Source: Pseudoduganella dura
GTDB lineage: Bacteria; Pseudomonadota; Gammaproteobacteria; Burkholderiales; Burkholderiaceae_D
NCBI RefSeq assembly: GCF_009727155.1
Contig: NZ_WNWM01000002.1
Span: 6,820,001 to 6,884,000 of the forward strand
DNA: 64,000 nucleotides
Direction of reading: 5' to 3'
How positions within the stretch are numbered: the first letter of the stretch is position 1; every line of letters begins with the position of its first letter. Position numbers and translations under genes: made by a program. Below the pieces are notes generated by a model. It was not told the origin of the DNA, searched no databases, and was given only the letters and a program-made list of their open reading frames with translations. This document shows, piece by piece, positions 41,749 to 51,473 of this stretch.

Positions 41749-43050
41749 CTATGGCCTGCAGCACAGGAAGGTCACGTCGTCGCGGCGCGGCTGGCCACCC
41801 TGCCAGCGGGCCAGCTCGGCGGCCAGCAGCGCCGCGAGGCCGGCCGCGGGGTCGTCGCGCCGCTCCAGCAGCAGGCGCTGCGCGCGGCGCTTGCCGAACG
41901 AGATGTCGCGCTCTCCGCCGATCTGGTCGAACAGCCCGTCGGTACCGGTAAACAGCAGGCTGCCCGGCGGCAGGTGAACGGCGTGCACGGGCCAGCGATG
42001 GCCGGCCGGCGTTTCCGCGTAGCCGGCGCCCATCCGGTCCGGTTCGAGCACGCCGAACGCGTCGCCGTCCGGCGCCAGCACGAACAGCGGCAGGCGCGCG
42101 CCCGCGTACGACAGGTGCCGGGTCGCGCCGTCGAACCACAGCACGGCCGCATCGAGGCCGTCGTTCGACAGCGACGCGCCCTTGTTGTACTGGCCCGGCC
42201 CGTACCCCGCCCCAACTGCTTGCCCTCCCGCCGTCTGCACCGCCGCCGGCTGCCCCGGCATGTGCTGGCCCAGCATGTCCTTCACGCCGCGGTTCAGTTC
42301 CGCCAGCAGCGCGGCGGGATCGCGCGGCCCGAGCGCCTGCAGCGCCTGCGTCAGCAGCGACGAGGCGATCAGCGTCATGAACGCGCCCGGCACGCCGTGC
42401 CCGGTGCAGTCGGCGATGACGGCGCACCAGCCGTCCGGGTACCGGGCGACATGGTAGAAATCGCCGCCGACCACGTCGCGCGGCTGCCACACCAGTCCCG
42501 CGTCGGGCAGCGCGGCGGCCAGCGCATCGTCCGAGGCGCGCAGCAGCGCGCGCTGGATCACGCTGGCGTACTCGATGCTGTGCATGATCTGGCGATTGCG
42601 CTCGGCCTGCATGTCGGCAACCACGTTCATCAGCTGCAGGCCGAAGCCCACGCCCTGCAGCTGGCCGGCACGGGTGATGATGAAACCGTCGGCCAGCGCC
42701 TTCTCGCCGGACTCCACGGCGCGGAACGTCAGCGCCTCGATGCCCAGGCCGGCATCGACCACCAGCGGGTCCTTGTCCATGAACGCGATGCAGCTCTTGC
42801 GTCCGTACAGCTCCTGGTAGAACGGTTTCGACATCTGCGACATGAAGATGTTTCTGCAGATGAGCCCGATGGGCCGGCCCTCTTCCACCACCGGCAGCGT
42901 CATCAGCTCGCGCCGCCCGGTAAACAGCGCCAGCACGTCGCCGTTGCTGGCGTCGGCCGGCACGCACGCCGTCGGCACGCACAGGTCGGCCGCGGTGGCT
43001 GGCCGGAAGCGCGGCAATGGCAGGCGCGACGGGTTGAAGGATTCGGTCAT
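41749..43050 (-). CDS. siaA: SiaA-like PP2C phosphatase with CBS-like input domain
   Basis: A 433-aa protein. The C-terminal half is a SpoIIE/PP2C phosphatase (VVGGDFYHVARYPDGW, ADCTGHGVPGAFMTL, and an RDDVTFL end with metal-binding aspartates). It should dephosphorylate SiaC and switch on c-di-GMP synthesis. Pseudomonas SiaA has a membrane sensor with HAMP; here the N-terminal ~150 residues have no transmembrane helix and resemble a CBS pair or a similar soluble module (TLPVVEEGRPIGLI). A short coiled region (about 165-190) links the halves. The ATG at 43050 lacks a strong ribosome binding site. Confidence 0.85.
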   Translation of the reverse strand: MTESFNPSRLPLPRFRPATAADLCVPTACVPADASNGDVLALFTGRRELMTLPVVEEGRPIGLICRNIFMSQMSKPFYQELYGRKSCIAFMDKDPLVVDAGLGIEALTFRAVESGEKALADGFIITRAGQLQGVGFGLQLMNVVADMQAERNRQIMHSIEYASVIQRALLRASDDALAAALPDAGLVWQPRDVVGGDFYHVARYPDGWCAVIADCTGHGVPGAFMTLIASSLLTQALQALGPRDPAALLAELNRGVKDMLGQHMPGQPAAVQTAGGQAVGAGYGPGQYNKGASLSNDGLDAAVLWFDGATRHLSYAGARLPLFVLAPDGDAFGVLEPDRMGAGYAETPAGHRWPVHAVHLPPGSLLFTGTDGLFDQIGGERDISFGKRRAQRLLLERRDDPAAGLAALLAAELARWQGGQPRRDDVTFLCCRP

Positions 43051-43133
43051 GACGGCTCGCAAAGGTTTCCGATCATTCTAGAAAGAAATTGTGACACTGC
43101 CATGACGTTCGTAACGGAATGAAACCAGTATTG

Positions 43134-45809
43134 CTACATTGACATTTCGATGGAGCGCGCCGGCATGGTCATCATCTGCGGCCGGCCCAGCAGCGCGCCG
43201 GCCTGGCGGGCCGGCATCGGCGCGGCGAACAGGTAGCCCTGGCCTTCGTCGCAGCCGAGGGCGACCAGCGCTTCCAGCTGGCCGGCCGTTTCCACGCCTT
43301 CGGCCACCACCGCCATGTCCAGCGCCTTCGCCATCGACACGATCGCCTGGAACAGTACCCGGCCTTCCGGCGATACCGTCAGCTCGGACGTGAACGCGCG
43401 GTCGATCTTCAGCACGTCCATGTTCAGCCGCTGCAGCTGCGCCAGCGACGAATAGCCGGTGCCGAAGTCGTCCACGTGCAGGCGCACGCCCAGCTCGCGC
43501 AGCGCGGCCAGTTCGCGCTGCACGTCCACGCCTTCCGCGACCATGGCCGACTCGGTGATCTCGACCTCCAGCATCGCCCCCGCCAGGTGATGGCGCGCCA
43601 GGTGCATGGCCAGGTGCGCGTGCACGCCTTCGTGCGCGAACTGGTGCGCCGAGACATTGATCGACACCGGCACCAGCGCCAGGCCGGCGGTGCGCCACAG
43701 TGCCAGCTGGTGGCAGGCTTCCTCGATGACGAAGCGGCCGATCGGGCCGATCAGGCCGCTTTCTTCGGCGATCGGGATGAATTTCGCCGGCGGCACCATG
43801 CCCAGGTCGGGGTGGCGCCAGCGCAGCAGCGCTTCCATGCTGCACAGCCGGCCGGTGGCAAGGTCCACGCGCGGCTGGTAATGCAGCTCGAACTGTTCCG
43901 CCGCGAGGGCCCCCTGCAGGCTGTGGCGCAGTTGCGCGCGGGCGGTGGCGGCGATGTACAGGTCCGGATCGAAGAAGCGGAACTTGCCGCCCCGGTCGCG
44001 CTTCGCGGCGGCCATCGCGATGTCGCCATGCTTGAGCAGCGTGGCGGCGTCCTCGCCGTCGCGCGGGTAGCAGCTGATGCCGATCGATGCGCCGATCGTG
44101 TAGCGCACGTTGCCCAGCTCGTAAGGCCGGGACAGCGCCGCCGCCACGCGGCCGCCGATCGCGGCCAGTTCGTCGTCCCCGCCGCCGGGCGAGATCACGA
44201 CGACGAATTCGTCGCCGCCCAGGCGGGCCACGATGTCCTGCGGGCGTAGCAGGCCGCCCAGGCGCAGCGCGGCCTGCTTGAGCAGATCGTCGCCGGCGCC
44301 ATGGCCATGGGTCTCGTTGACATGCTTGAAGCCGTCCAGGTCGACCAGCAGCAGCGCCAGCGTGCCGTTGCGCCCCGCCGCCTCCTCGATCGCCTGCGGC
44401 ACGTAGCGTGTCAGCCAAGGCCGGCTGGGCAGGCCGGTCAGCGAATCGTAGTTCGCCAGGTACAGCAGCTCGCTCTCGAACGCCTTGCGTTCGCTGATAT
44501 CCTGCAGCGTGATGGCCAGGCCGTTGCCGACACGGACGATGCGCCGGCGGCCCCACGTGATCTGCATGCGCCGCCCGGCCGGCATCTGGCGCTCGTCTTC
44601 ATGGATGCCGTTGGCCATCGCCGCGTGGTACGCATCGAGCATCTGCACGTCATGCTCGCGTTCGATCGACGAGATGCGCCGCCCCACCAGATCGTCGCGG
44701 CTGCCGCCGTAGAACGAGGCGCCCCGCTCGTTGCAGTCCACCACGATGAAGTCGGTCACGGCGCCCGTCGTGTCGCGCACCGCCTGCGCCATGTAGAAGC
44801 CGTCCTTGGCGTTTTCGGTCGCGGCCCGGTAGGCGGTGCGTACCTCCTCTTCTCCGGCGCGGCGCAGCAGATAGCGCCGGGTGGCCAGCGCCAGTGCCAG
44901 CGCGGCCAGCATCAGGCCCGCCGATATCACCGCCCACACCCGGCGCATCGCCGCGGCGCGTTCATCCGCGCCGGCCAGCGCGTCGCTCATCGTCCTGCCC
45001 GCCATGGCGACCACCGGATAGACGGCGGAGCGGTGCCATGCCAGCAGCCGCGGCGTGCCGTCGCTGAAACGGGCGCCATCGAAGCGGGCGCCGCCGTCGC
45101 CGCCCTGGACGGCGGGCGCCGTGCCGAACAGCGTTTCACGGCGGCCGGCGGCATGGCCCTCGAGCCGCAGCCCGCCATCTTCCGCCACCAGCGCGAGCAG
45201 GCCGCGCATGCCCAGCACCCGTTCGTTGTAGAACGCGGTCAGGTAGTCGCCGGCGACGACGAACGACACCATGCCCGCGAACTCGTTGTCGGGCGACTCC
45301 AGCCGCAACGTCGCGCGCAGGTTGCGCTGGCGCCCGGCGGCGTCGCCCGGCGCGGCGCCGAGCAGCAGCGCACTGGAATTGTTTTGCCGGTGGTGGGCCA
45401 GCGCCGGACCGGCCGCGGGCAGGGCGAACCGGCCCCTGCGCGGGATCGCGGAGACCACCTTGCCGCCGGCATCGAAGATGGCCACTTCCAGGAATGCCGA
45501 ATCGGTGAACATGCCGTCGCGCCGCAGCGCCTCCAGGTCGAGGTGGCCATCGGCCTGCTCCCACGCGTGCTTGAGCTGGACGGCGACCTGTTCCAGCTGG
45601 CCGATCGAACGGGTAACGTACTGCTCGTACGCTTCGGCGTACGAGCGCACTTCGCGCATGGCATCGCGCTCGGCAAGCCGGCGGTCGTGCGCGATCTGCG
45701 CGGCCATCGCGAACCAGTAGACGGCCGTCACCAGCGCGGCCAGCAGGGGCCAGAGCGCGGGCAGCCAGGAATGCGGGGCAAACCGCGCGGGTGGGCGAAC
45801 ATGGAACAT
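43134..45809 (-). CDS. Membrane GGDEF-EAL protein with extracytoplasmic sensor and PAS domain
   Basis: An 891-aa c-di-GMP enzyme. Two transmembrane helices (about 17-37 and 290-310) flank a periplasmic sensor domain of the dCache/CSS type. A PAS domain (about 330-450), a GGDEF domain with intact RLGGDEF and an EAL domain with EALLRW and the DDFGTGYSS loop follow. Both active sites look complete, so it may be bifunctional. It is upstream of siaA on the same strand by 83 bases. The reading frame continues upstream to 47624 but only as an antisense shadow of the CYTH/CHAD gene. The ATG at 45809 starts just before the first membrane helix. Confidence 0.88.
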   Translation of the reverse strand: MFHVRPPARFAPHSWLPALWPLLAALVTAVYWFAMAAQIAHDRRLAERDAMREVRSYAEAYEQYVTRSIGQLEQVAVQLKHAWEQADGHLDLEALRRDGMFTDSAFLEVAIFDAGGKVVSAIPRRGRFALPAAGPALAHHRQNNSSALLLGAAPGDAAGRQRNLRATLRLESPDNEFAGMVSFVVAGDYLTAFYNERVLGMRGLLALVAEDGGLRLEGHAAGRRETLFGTAPAVQGGDGGARFDGARFSDGTPRLLAWHRSAVYPVVAMAGRTMSDALAGADERAAAMRRVWAVISAGLMLAALALALATRRYLLRRAGEEEVRTAYRAATENAKDGFYMAQAVRDTTGAVTDFIVVDCNERGASFYGGSRDDLVGRRISSIEREHDVQMLDAYHAAMANGIHEDERQMPAGRRMQITWGRRRIVRVGNGLAITLQDISERKAFESELLYLANYDSLTGLPSRPWLTRYVPQAIEEAAGRNGTLALLLVDLDGFKHVNETHGHGAGDDLLKQAALRLGGLLRPQDIVARLGGDEFVVVISPGGGDDELAAIGGRVAAALSRPYELGNVRYTIGASIGISCYPRDGEDAATLLKHGDIAMAAAKRDRGGKFRFFDPDLYIAATARAQLRHSLQGALAAEQFELHYQPRVDLATGRLCSMEALLRWRHPDLGMVPPAKFIPIAEESGLIGPIGRFVIEEACHQLALWRTAGLALVPVSINVSAHQFAHEGVHAHLAMHLARHHLAGAMLEVEITESAMVAEGVDVQRELAALRELGVRLHVDDFGTGYSSLAQLQRLNMDVLKIDRAFTSELTVSPEGRVLFQAIVSMAKALDMAVVAEGVETAGQLEALVALGCDEGQGYLFAAPMPARQAGALLGRPQMMTMPARSIEMSM

Positions 45810-46013
45810 AGGTTGCAAATGGTAATGCAACAATGTGACCGCATCGTGACGCAGCGACACAATCACACCGCCCGTCCGTGGCGACGGCCGAGTTCCGGAA
45901 ACAGTATAGTTCGTTTTTCCGGGAACCGGGAGTGACGCCTGCCGGTCCCCCATGACTGACAACACTGACGCCCGGGTACGCATCCGCGCCGGCGCAAACG
46001 AATGGAGAAGCGA

Positions 46014-47519
46014 ATGGAAACCGAACTGAAGCTGAAAGTCGCCCAGCGCGACCTGGCCAAATTGCGCGAGCACGCGCTGCTGGCAGAGCTGGCGATCGCC
46101 ACGCCGGAAGAACACGAACTGCGCGACACCTACTACGACACGCCGAAGCTCGACCTGTGGCACAACGGCCTGACCTTGCGCGTACGCACCGACAACGAGG
46201 CATACATCCAGACCGTGAAGACGGCGTCCGGCGGCTCGGCCGGCCTGCACGAACGGGGCGAATGGGAATCGGCGCTGGCCGGGCCCGCGCCGGAACCGGC
46301 GGAAGTGGCGCGCCAGATCAAGACGAAGCGCATCGCCGAGCTGCTGCGCTCGCCGAACATCGTCAACAACCTGCGCCCCGTCTTCAACAACGTCACGCGC
46401 CGCACCAGGTGGAATATCCTGTTGCCCGATGGCCGGCAGGTGGAATGCGTGCTCGATGCGGGCGACATCCATGCGGGCGGGCGCAACGCGCCGATCGGCG
46501 AGCTGGAATTCGAGCTGAAGCGGGGCGACCCCACGCAGCTGTTCGAGCTGGCGCTGTCGCTGCACAAGGATATCCCGCTGCAGATCGCCAACGACAGCAA
46601 GGCCGCGCGCGGCTATGCGCTGCTCGACATCGCGCCGCCGGCCCCGGTGAAGGCGGTGCCCGTGCACCTGACGAAGAAAATGCGGCTGGAAGACGCGCTG
46701 CAGTGCATGGGCCTGAACTGCCTGCAGCAGCTGGAAGCGAACGTGCCCGGCGTGCTCAAGCAGAGCGTGGAAAGCCTGCACCAGATGCGCGTGGGCCTGC
46801 GCCGGCTGCGCGCGCTGCTCGACATGTTCCGGGACATCGCGCCGCTGCCCGAACCGATGGCCGAGAGCCTGGAGTGGCTGGCCGGCGAGCTCGGCGCGGC
46901 TCGCGACTGGGACGTGCTGGCCGGCTCCACGCTGCCGCGGATCGCCGGGCTGGATACGGGCACCCTGCGCGCCATTGCGCAGCAGCGGGGCGACGAATTG
47001 CACCGCACGCTGGTGCAGACGCTGTACCTGCCCCGCTATACCCAGTTGATCCTGCAGCTGAACGGCTGGTTCCACGGCAAGGGCTGGCGCGACGGCGACG
47101 CCCTGCCGAAGGGCTCGCCACTGGCCCTGCGCGCGGCGGATGCGATGGCGCCGCTGCTGCACAAGGCCCAGCAGCGCCTGCGCAAGCGCATCGACGCGCT
47201 CGACGAAGACAATCCCGATGCGCGCCACCGGGTACGCATCGCCGCGAAAAAGGCGCGCTACGCGGCGGAGTTCTTCCACGACCTGCTGCCCGCCAGGCCG
47301 GTGAAGAAATACGTGCGCGCGCTGTCGGGGCTGCAAGACAAGCTGGGCCTGCTGAACGACCTGGCCGTGGCGGGCACGCTGCTGGGTGAAATGGAAGCGC
47401 GCGGCCCGTCCGGCGAGCTCAGCTATGCGCGCGGCTATGTGACCGCCACCGCCGAAGCGGAAAGCCATCATCTCGACACGGCGCTGCATGACATCGCGCG
47501 CCTGAAGATCGTGCGCTGA
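46014..47519 (+). CDS. CYTH-CHAD domain inorganic triphosphatase (YgiF-like)
   Basis: A 501-aa protein. The CYTH domain (about 1-200) starts with the signature METELKLKV (ExExK) and hydrolyses inorganic triphosphate in family members. The CHAD domain (about 215-500) has the conserved HxMRVGLRRLRALL and HRVRIAAKKARYAAEF blocks, which bind polyphosphate. GGAG seven bases before the ATG at 46014 decides the start over the ATG at 46002. It is divergent from the GGDEF-EAL gene. Confidence 0.92.
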   Translation: METELKLKVAQRDLAKLREHALLAELAIATPEEHELRDTYYDTPKLDLWHNGLTLRVRTDNEAYIQTVKTASGGSAGLHERGEWESALAGPAPEPAEVARQIKTKRIAELLRSPNIVNNLRPVFNNVTRRTRWNILLPDGRQVECVLDAGDIHAGGRNAPIGELEFELKRGDPTQLFELALSLHKDIPLQIANDSKAARGYALLDIAPPAPVKAVPVHLTKKMRLEDALQCMGLNCLQQLEANVPGVLKQSVESLHQMRVGLRRLRALLDMFRDIAPLPEPMAESLEWLAGELGAARDWDVLAGSTLPRIAGLDTGTLRAIAQQRGDELHRTLVQTLYLPRYTQLILQLNGWFHGKGWRDGDALPKGSPLALRAADAMAPLLHKAQQRLRKRIDALDEDNPDARHRVRIAAKKARYAAEFFHDLLPARPVKKYVRALSGLQDKLGLLNDLAVAGTLLGEMEARGPSGELSYARGYVTATAEAESHHLDTALHDIARLKIVR

Positions 47520-47641
47520 GCACGACCTGACTCGCCGGCTCGGGACGCTCCGCGGGCCGGCGCCATGGGAGTCGGTGCCATGCGGGCCGTTATGTACGGT
47601 CAAGCACGGAAGGACCCGCTGCACCGCCTACAATGGGCGCC

Positions 47642-48772
47642 ATGATGCGAGCAACCGACCAGCAATCCGGCCAGCCGCTCGCCGAGATCTCCCGGCGGGC
47701 ACTCGCGCTGCGCGACGACGTCATCGCACACTGGATGGCGCTGGCACGGCGCGAAGTGCGCGGCGCCAGTCACCTGCCTGCGCCGATCCTGGCCGATACC
47801 CTGCCCGCCTTCTACGACAGCATCGCCAGGACCCTGGCTCCCGGCTGTCCGCGCCTGCTGGCCACGGAGGGCAACAACGCCGCGGAACAGCACGGCGGCG
47901 AACGCGCCAGGATGACGCATTACGGCCCCGAACAGGTGATCCATGAATACCAGCTGTTCCGGGATGCGATCTACGAAGTGACCGGCGCGGCCGGGCTGTC
48001 GTTCGACTTGTACCAGCGTGCCCATATCGAGGCGGCAATCGATATCGCGCAGCGCCGGGCCATCGGGGAGTTCAGTACCATCCACGAGGAACTGCGCCGC
48101 AAGCTGGCGGCCACGCTGTCGCACGACATGCTGTCGCCGCTGGCCACCATCGTGTCCGGTGCCGAGCTGATCGGTCTGGCCACCGACGTTACCGCGGCGC
48201 GGCGCACGTCCCGCAAGATCCTGGAAAACGGCCAGCGCCTCGGGCACATGATCGCCCAGCTGCTCGACGCCCTGACGGTGGCCGGCATGGACCGGCTGCC
48301 GCTCGATCCCGCGCCGTTCGACATCCGCCTGCTGGTGCGTGCCGTGTGCGAGGAATTCTCCGCGCAGCACGTGCGGATCGAAATCGAAGGCGGCTCGGTG
48401 CACGGCTGGTGGGATTTCGTGCAGTTGCAGCGGGCGCTGGAAAACCTGGTGCGCAATGCCGCGAAATACGGCGACGGCGACGCGGTCACGATCCGTTCGG
48501 CCGAAACCCACGGCCGGCTGCTGCTGTCGGTGCACAACACGGGCAATCCGATCGCCACCGACCGGTTCGAACACATCTTCGCCTACCTGCACCGCGAGAA
48601 CGTGCTGCCGGTGGCGGGCTATGGCATCGGCCTGCCGTTCGTCAAATCGGTGGCCGAAGGCCACGGCGGCTCGATCGTCGTCGACAGCTCCGGGCCGGCC
48701 GGCACCACGTTCCTGATCGATATTCCGCTGGATTGCCGGCTGGCCGCAGGGGGCCGGGATCCTGGGGACTGA
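47642..48772 (+). CDS. Sensor histidine kinase with helical (RsbRD-like) N-terminal domain
   Basis: A soluble kinase of about 376 aa. A helical N-terminal domain (about 1-150) of the RsbRD or globin-sensor-like kind is followed by HisKA with the phospho-His in TLSHDMLSPL and an HATPase domain with NAAKYG and GYGIGLPFVKSV motifs. It has no receiver. A TACAAT hexamer at 47629-47634 overlaps the first possible ATG (47633), so I prefer the ATG at 47642, which would be at or next to the transcript start. It converges with the next hybrid kinase. Confidence 0.8.
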   Translation: MMRATDQQSGQPLAEISRRALALRDDVIAHWMALARREVRGASHLPAPILADTLPAFYDSIARTLAPGCPRLLATEGNNAAEQHGGERARMTHYGPEQVIHEYQLFRDAIYEVTGAAGLSFDLYQRAHIEAAIDIAQRRAIGEFSTIHEELRRKLAATLSHDMLSPLATIVSGAELIGLATDVTAARRTSRKILENGQRLGHMIAQLLDALTVAGMDRLPLDPAPFDIRLLVRAVCEEFSAQHVRIEIEGGSVHGWWDFVQLQRALENLVRNAAKYGDGDAVTIRSAETHGRLLLSVHNTGNPIATDRFEHIFAYLHRENVLPVAGYGIGLPFVKSVAEGHGGSIVVDSSGPAGTTFLIDIPLDCRLAAGGRDPGD

Positions 48773-48813
48773 CACTTTTCGGGGTGGATTTCCAGGAAAA
48801 TCCCGGTAAATTC

Positions 48814-51306
48814 CTAGCCCTTTCCCAGCGCCCCGATCAACCGCCGCAGGTCATCGATCCCGTACGGCTTGGCCAGCGCCTGCGTGCCCGGCAAGTCGGG
48901 CGCCGTGCCGAAGCCGGAGGCGATCGCGGTATGCAGGTGCGGCACGCGCTGCCGCGCCAGCCTGACCAGTTCGATTCCCTGCATGCCGGGCAGCTGCTGG
49001 TCGGTGATCAGCACGTCGATCTGGGTGCCGAGCAGCGCCAGCGCTTCCTCGGCGCTGGCCACGGCGATCACCTCGTGCCCGATGAATTCGATCATGTCGC
49101 GCGTATTGGCGCGGATCGCTTCCTCGTCCTCGACCAGCAGCACCTTCAGCCTGGACGGCGGCGGCGCCACCGGCACGGCGCCGGCGGGCCATGGCACCGC
49201 CGGCGCGCCGGGAACGCGCGCGCGCTGCCGCTCGCCGGCCAGCACATGCCGGATCTTGCGCGCCAGGCTTTCCTTCGTATAGGGCTTGCCGATCAGCTCC
49301 ACGCCCGGGTCGAGGCGCCCGCCGTGCACGATCGCGTTTTCCGTGTAGCCCGACGTGAACACCACGGCGAGATCGGGAAGCCGTTCCCTGGCCTTGCGCG
49401 CCAGGTCCGGGCTGCGCAGCGTGCCCGGCATCACCACGTCGGTGAACAGCAGGTCGACGTGGATGCCGCTGTCGATCACCGTCAGCGCCGCCGCCGCGTC
49501 GTGCGCCTTCAGTACCCGGTAACCGAGTTCGGTCAGCATGTCGACCACGGTACCGCGTACTTCGTCGTCGTCCTCGGCCACCAGCACGGTCTCGGTACCG
49601 CCGGTCGCCGGCGTGGCATCGAGCACGGTGTAGGCGTCTTCCGCCTCGCGCGTGCGCGGCAGGTACAGTTTCACGGTCGTGCCGAGCCCCGGCTCGCTGT
49701 AGATCTTCACGTGGCCGCCGGACTGCTTGACCAGGCCATAGACCATCGACAGCCCGAGACCCGTGCCCTTGCCTTCCGGCTTCGTGGAAAAGAACGGCTC
49801 GAACGCCTGCGCCATCACCTCGGCGCTCATGCCGGTGCCCGTATCGCTGACGGCCACCATCACATACTGGCCGGGCACCACGTCCAGGTGGGATGCGCAG
49901 TAGTTACTGTCGAGCAGCGCATTGTTCACCTCGATGGTCAGCCTGCCGTGGCCGTTCATGGCGTCGCGCGCGTTGATCGCCAGGTTGAGGATGGCGTTTT
50001 CCACCTGCGCCACGTCGATCGACGCGCTCCACAGGCCGCCGGACATCACCGTCTCGATCTCCACCTCTTCGCCCAGCGTGCGGCGCAGCATGTCTTCCAT
50101 GCCGGCGATCAGGCGGCTCACCTTGACCACCTTCGGTTCGAGCGGCTGGCGCCGCGCGAACGCCAGCAGGTAGCCGGCCAGCCTGGCGCCGCGCTCCACG
50201 CCGGCGCGCGCGTTTTCCAGGCGCCGCATCACTTCCGGCCGGTCGGCCACCCGCGGCGCCATCAATTGCAGATTGCCCGAAATGACCTGCAGCAGGTTGT
50301 TGAAGTCATGCGCCACGCCGCCGGTGAGCTTGCCGATGGTTTCCATCTTCTGCGCATGCTGCAGAGCCGCCTCGGTGCGACGCATCGCTTCGGCCTGCTC
50401 GATGTCGGCGGTGATGTCGCGGCCGATCGCGTGGATGTAGCGGGCATCCGGCGACGCGGTCCACGACAGCGAACAGTAGCTGCCGTCCTTGCGGCGGTAG
50501 CGGTTCTCGAAGCGGAACACGTGGGCGCCCGCGCTCAGCGCCGACACCTGGCGCACGGTGGTTTCGCGATCCTCCGGGTGCACCAGGTCGAGGAACGACT
50601 GGCCGATCACCTCGGCCGCCTGCCAGCCCAGGATCGACGTGAAAGCGGGGCTCACGGCGGTCAGCCGCGCGTCGAAACCGGCCACCAGGAGGATGTCCTT
50701 CGACAGCCGCCACATCCGGTCCCGCTCGGCGGTGCGCTCGGCCACCTGCGATTCGAGCGTGGCGTTCATGCGCGCCAGCGCCTGCGCGGCCGCTTTCTGG
50801 CTCGCTTCGCTCTCGCGCAGCGAGCGCTCGGCGCGCACCTTCGCGCTCGTTTCCACCACCACCGCGAACACGCCGCCGATCGTGCCGTCCTCGTACGTGA
50901 CGGGCGAATAATCGAGGTTCATCCATACCGGTTCCGGCTGGCCGCTGCGGTGCAGCGTCAGTTCCTGTTCCACGTAGCTGAGCTTGCCGCCCCGCAGTAC
51001 CACGCGCATCACGTTGTCGTTGAAGTCCGCCACTTCCGGCCAGCCCTTGCGCACCTCGGAGCCCAGCAACGTGGGGTGGCGGGCGCCCGCGAATTCGGAA
51101 TACGCATCGTTATAGATCATGTAGCCCAGCGGGCCCCACAGCGTGACGATCGGTACCGGCGATTGCAGGATCAGGGCGACGGTGGTCTTCATGCCGGGGT
51201 GCCATTCGTGCATCGCGCCGAGGGCGGTATCGGCCCAGGGAAATGCGCGAATGAGCTCGGCCGTGCGGCTGCCGGCGGGCAGGAACAGTGGAGAAATATG
51301 CGTCAT
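48814..51306 (-). CDS. PAS hybrid histidine kinase with two receivers
   Basis: An 830-aa soluble kinase with two PAS domains (about 40-155 and 200-305), a short coiled coil between them, HisKA with H333 in VAHDFNN, an HATPase domain, a receiver with LLFTDVVMPG and a second receiver with VLITDQQLPG. It is paralogous to the kinase at 24292-27252: both share the kinase core and a DPGVEL...KPY block in the first receiver, but this one lacks the His repeat. Output is unclear; no DNA-binding domain is present. Confidence 0.9.
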   Translation of the reverse strand: MTHISPLFLPAGSRTAELIRAFPWADTALGAMHEWHPGMKTTVALILQSPVPIVTLWGPLGYMIYNDAYSEFAGARHPTLLGSEVRKGWPEVADFNDNVMRVVLRGGKLSYVEQELTLHRSGQPEPVWMNLDYSPVTYEDGTIGGVFAVVVETSAKVRAERSLRESEASQKAAAQALARMNATLESQVAERTAERDRMWRLSKDILLVAGFDARLTAVSPAFTSILGWQAAEVIGQSFLDLVHPEDRETTVRQVSALSAGAHVFRFENRYRRKDGSYCSLSWTASPDARYIHAIGRDITADIEQAEAMRRTEAALQHAQKMETIGKLTGGVAHDFNNLLQVISGNLQLMAPRVADRPEVMRRLENARAGVERGARLAGYLLAFARRQPLEPKVVKVSRLIAGMEDMLRRTLGEEVEIETVMSGGLWSASIDVAQVENAILNLAINARDAMNGHGRLTIEVNNALLDSNYCASHLDVVPGQYVMVAVSDTGTGMSAEVMAQAFEPFFSTKPEGKGTGLGLSMVYGLVKQSGGHVKIYSEPGLGTTVKLYLPRTREAEDAYTVLDATPATGGTETVLVAEDDDEVRGTVVDMLTELGYRVLKAHDAAAALTVIDSGIHVDLLFTDVVMPGTLRSPDLARKARERLPDLAVVFTSGYTENAIVHGGRLDPGVELIGKPYTKESLARKIRHVLAGERQRARVPGAPAVPWPAGAVPVAPPPSRLKVLLVEDEEAIRANTRDMIEFIGHEVIAVASAEEALALLGTQIDVLITDQQLPGMQGIELVRLARQRVPHLHTAIASGFGTAPDLPGTQALAKPYGIDDLRRLIGALGKG

Positions 51307-51421
51307 ACGGTAGCAGTACGGTCAGGTCACGATTCGCGCCGGGGCGGCGCGAGATGCCGAAATAGTTAGCGATCATACACTTTCGTGGCCGAGAAGTATG
51401 TTCCTGCTGTACCGTACGCGC

Positions 51422-51446
51422 GAGCCGCCCTCCATGCGGGCGGCTC
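51422..51446 (-). terminator. Strong hairpin after the PEP-CTERM operon
   Basis: A perfect 9-bp stem GAGCCGCCC/GGGCGGCTC with a 7-base loop lies 28 bases after the stop of the last PEP-CTERM gene. No T-run follows, so termination is likely but not proven. Confidence 0.55.
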
Positions 51447-51473
51447 CCTTCCGTGCATCCGGGCGTCGTGGCG

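Noticed and set aside
45810..47624. Apparent 1496-aa minus-strand frame extending the GGDEF-EAL gene upstream
   Set aside because: The extension is antisense to the well-supported CYTH/CHAD gene and is His/Arg/Gln-rich, the usual shadow pattern of high-GC DNA.
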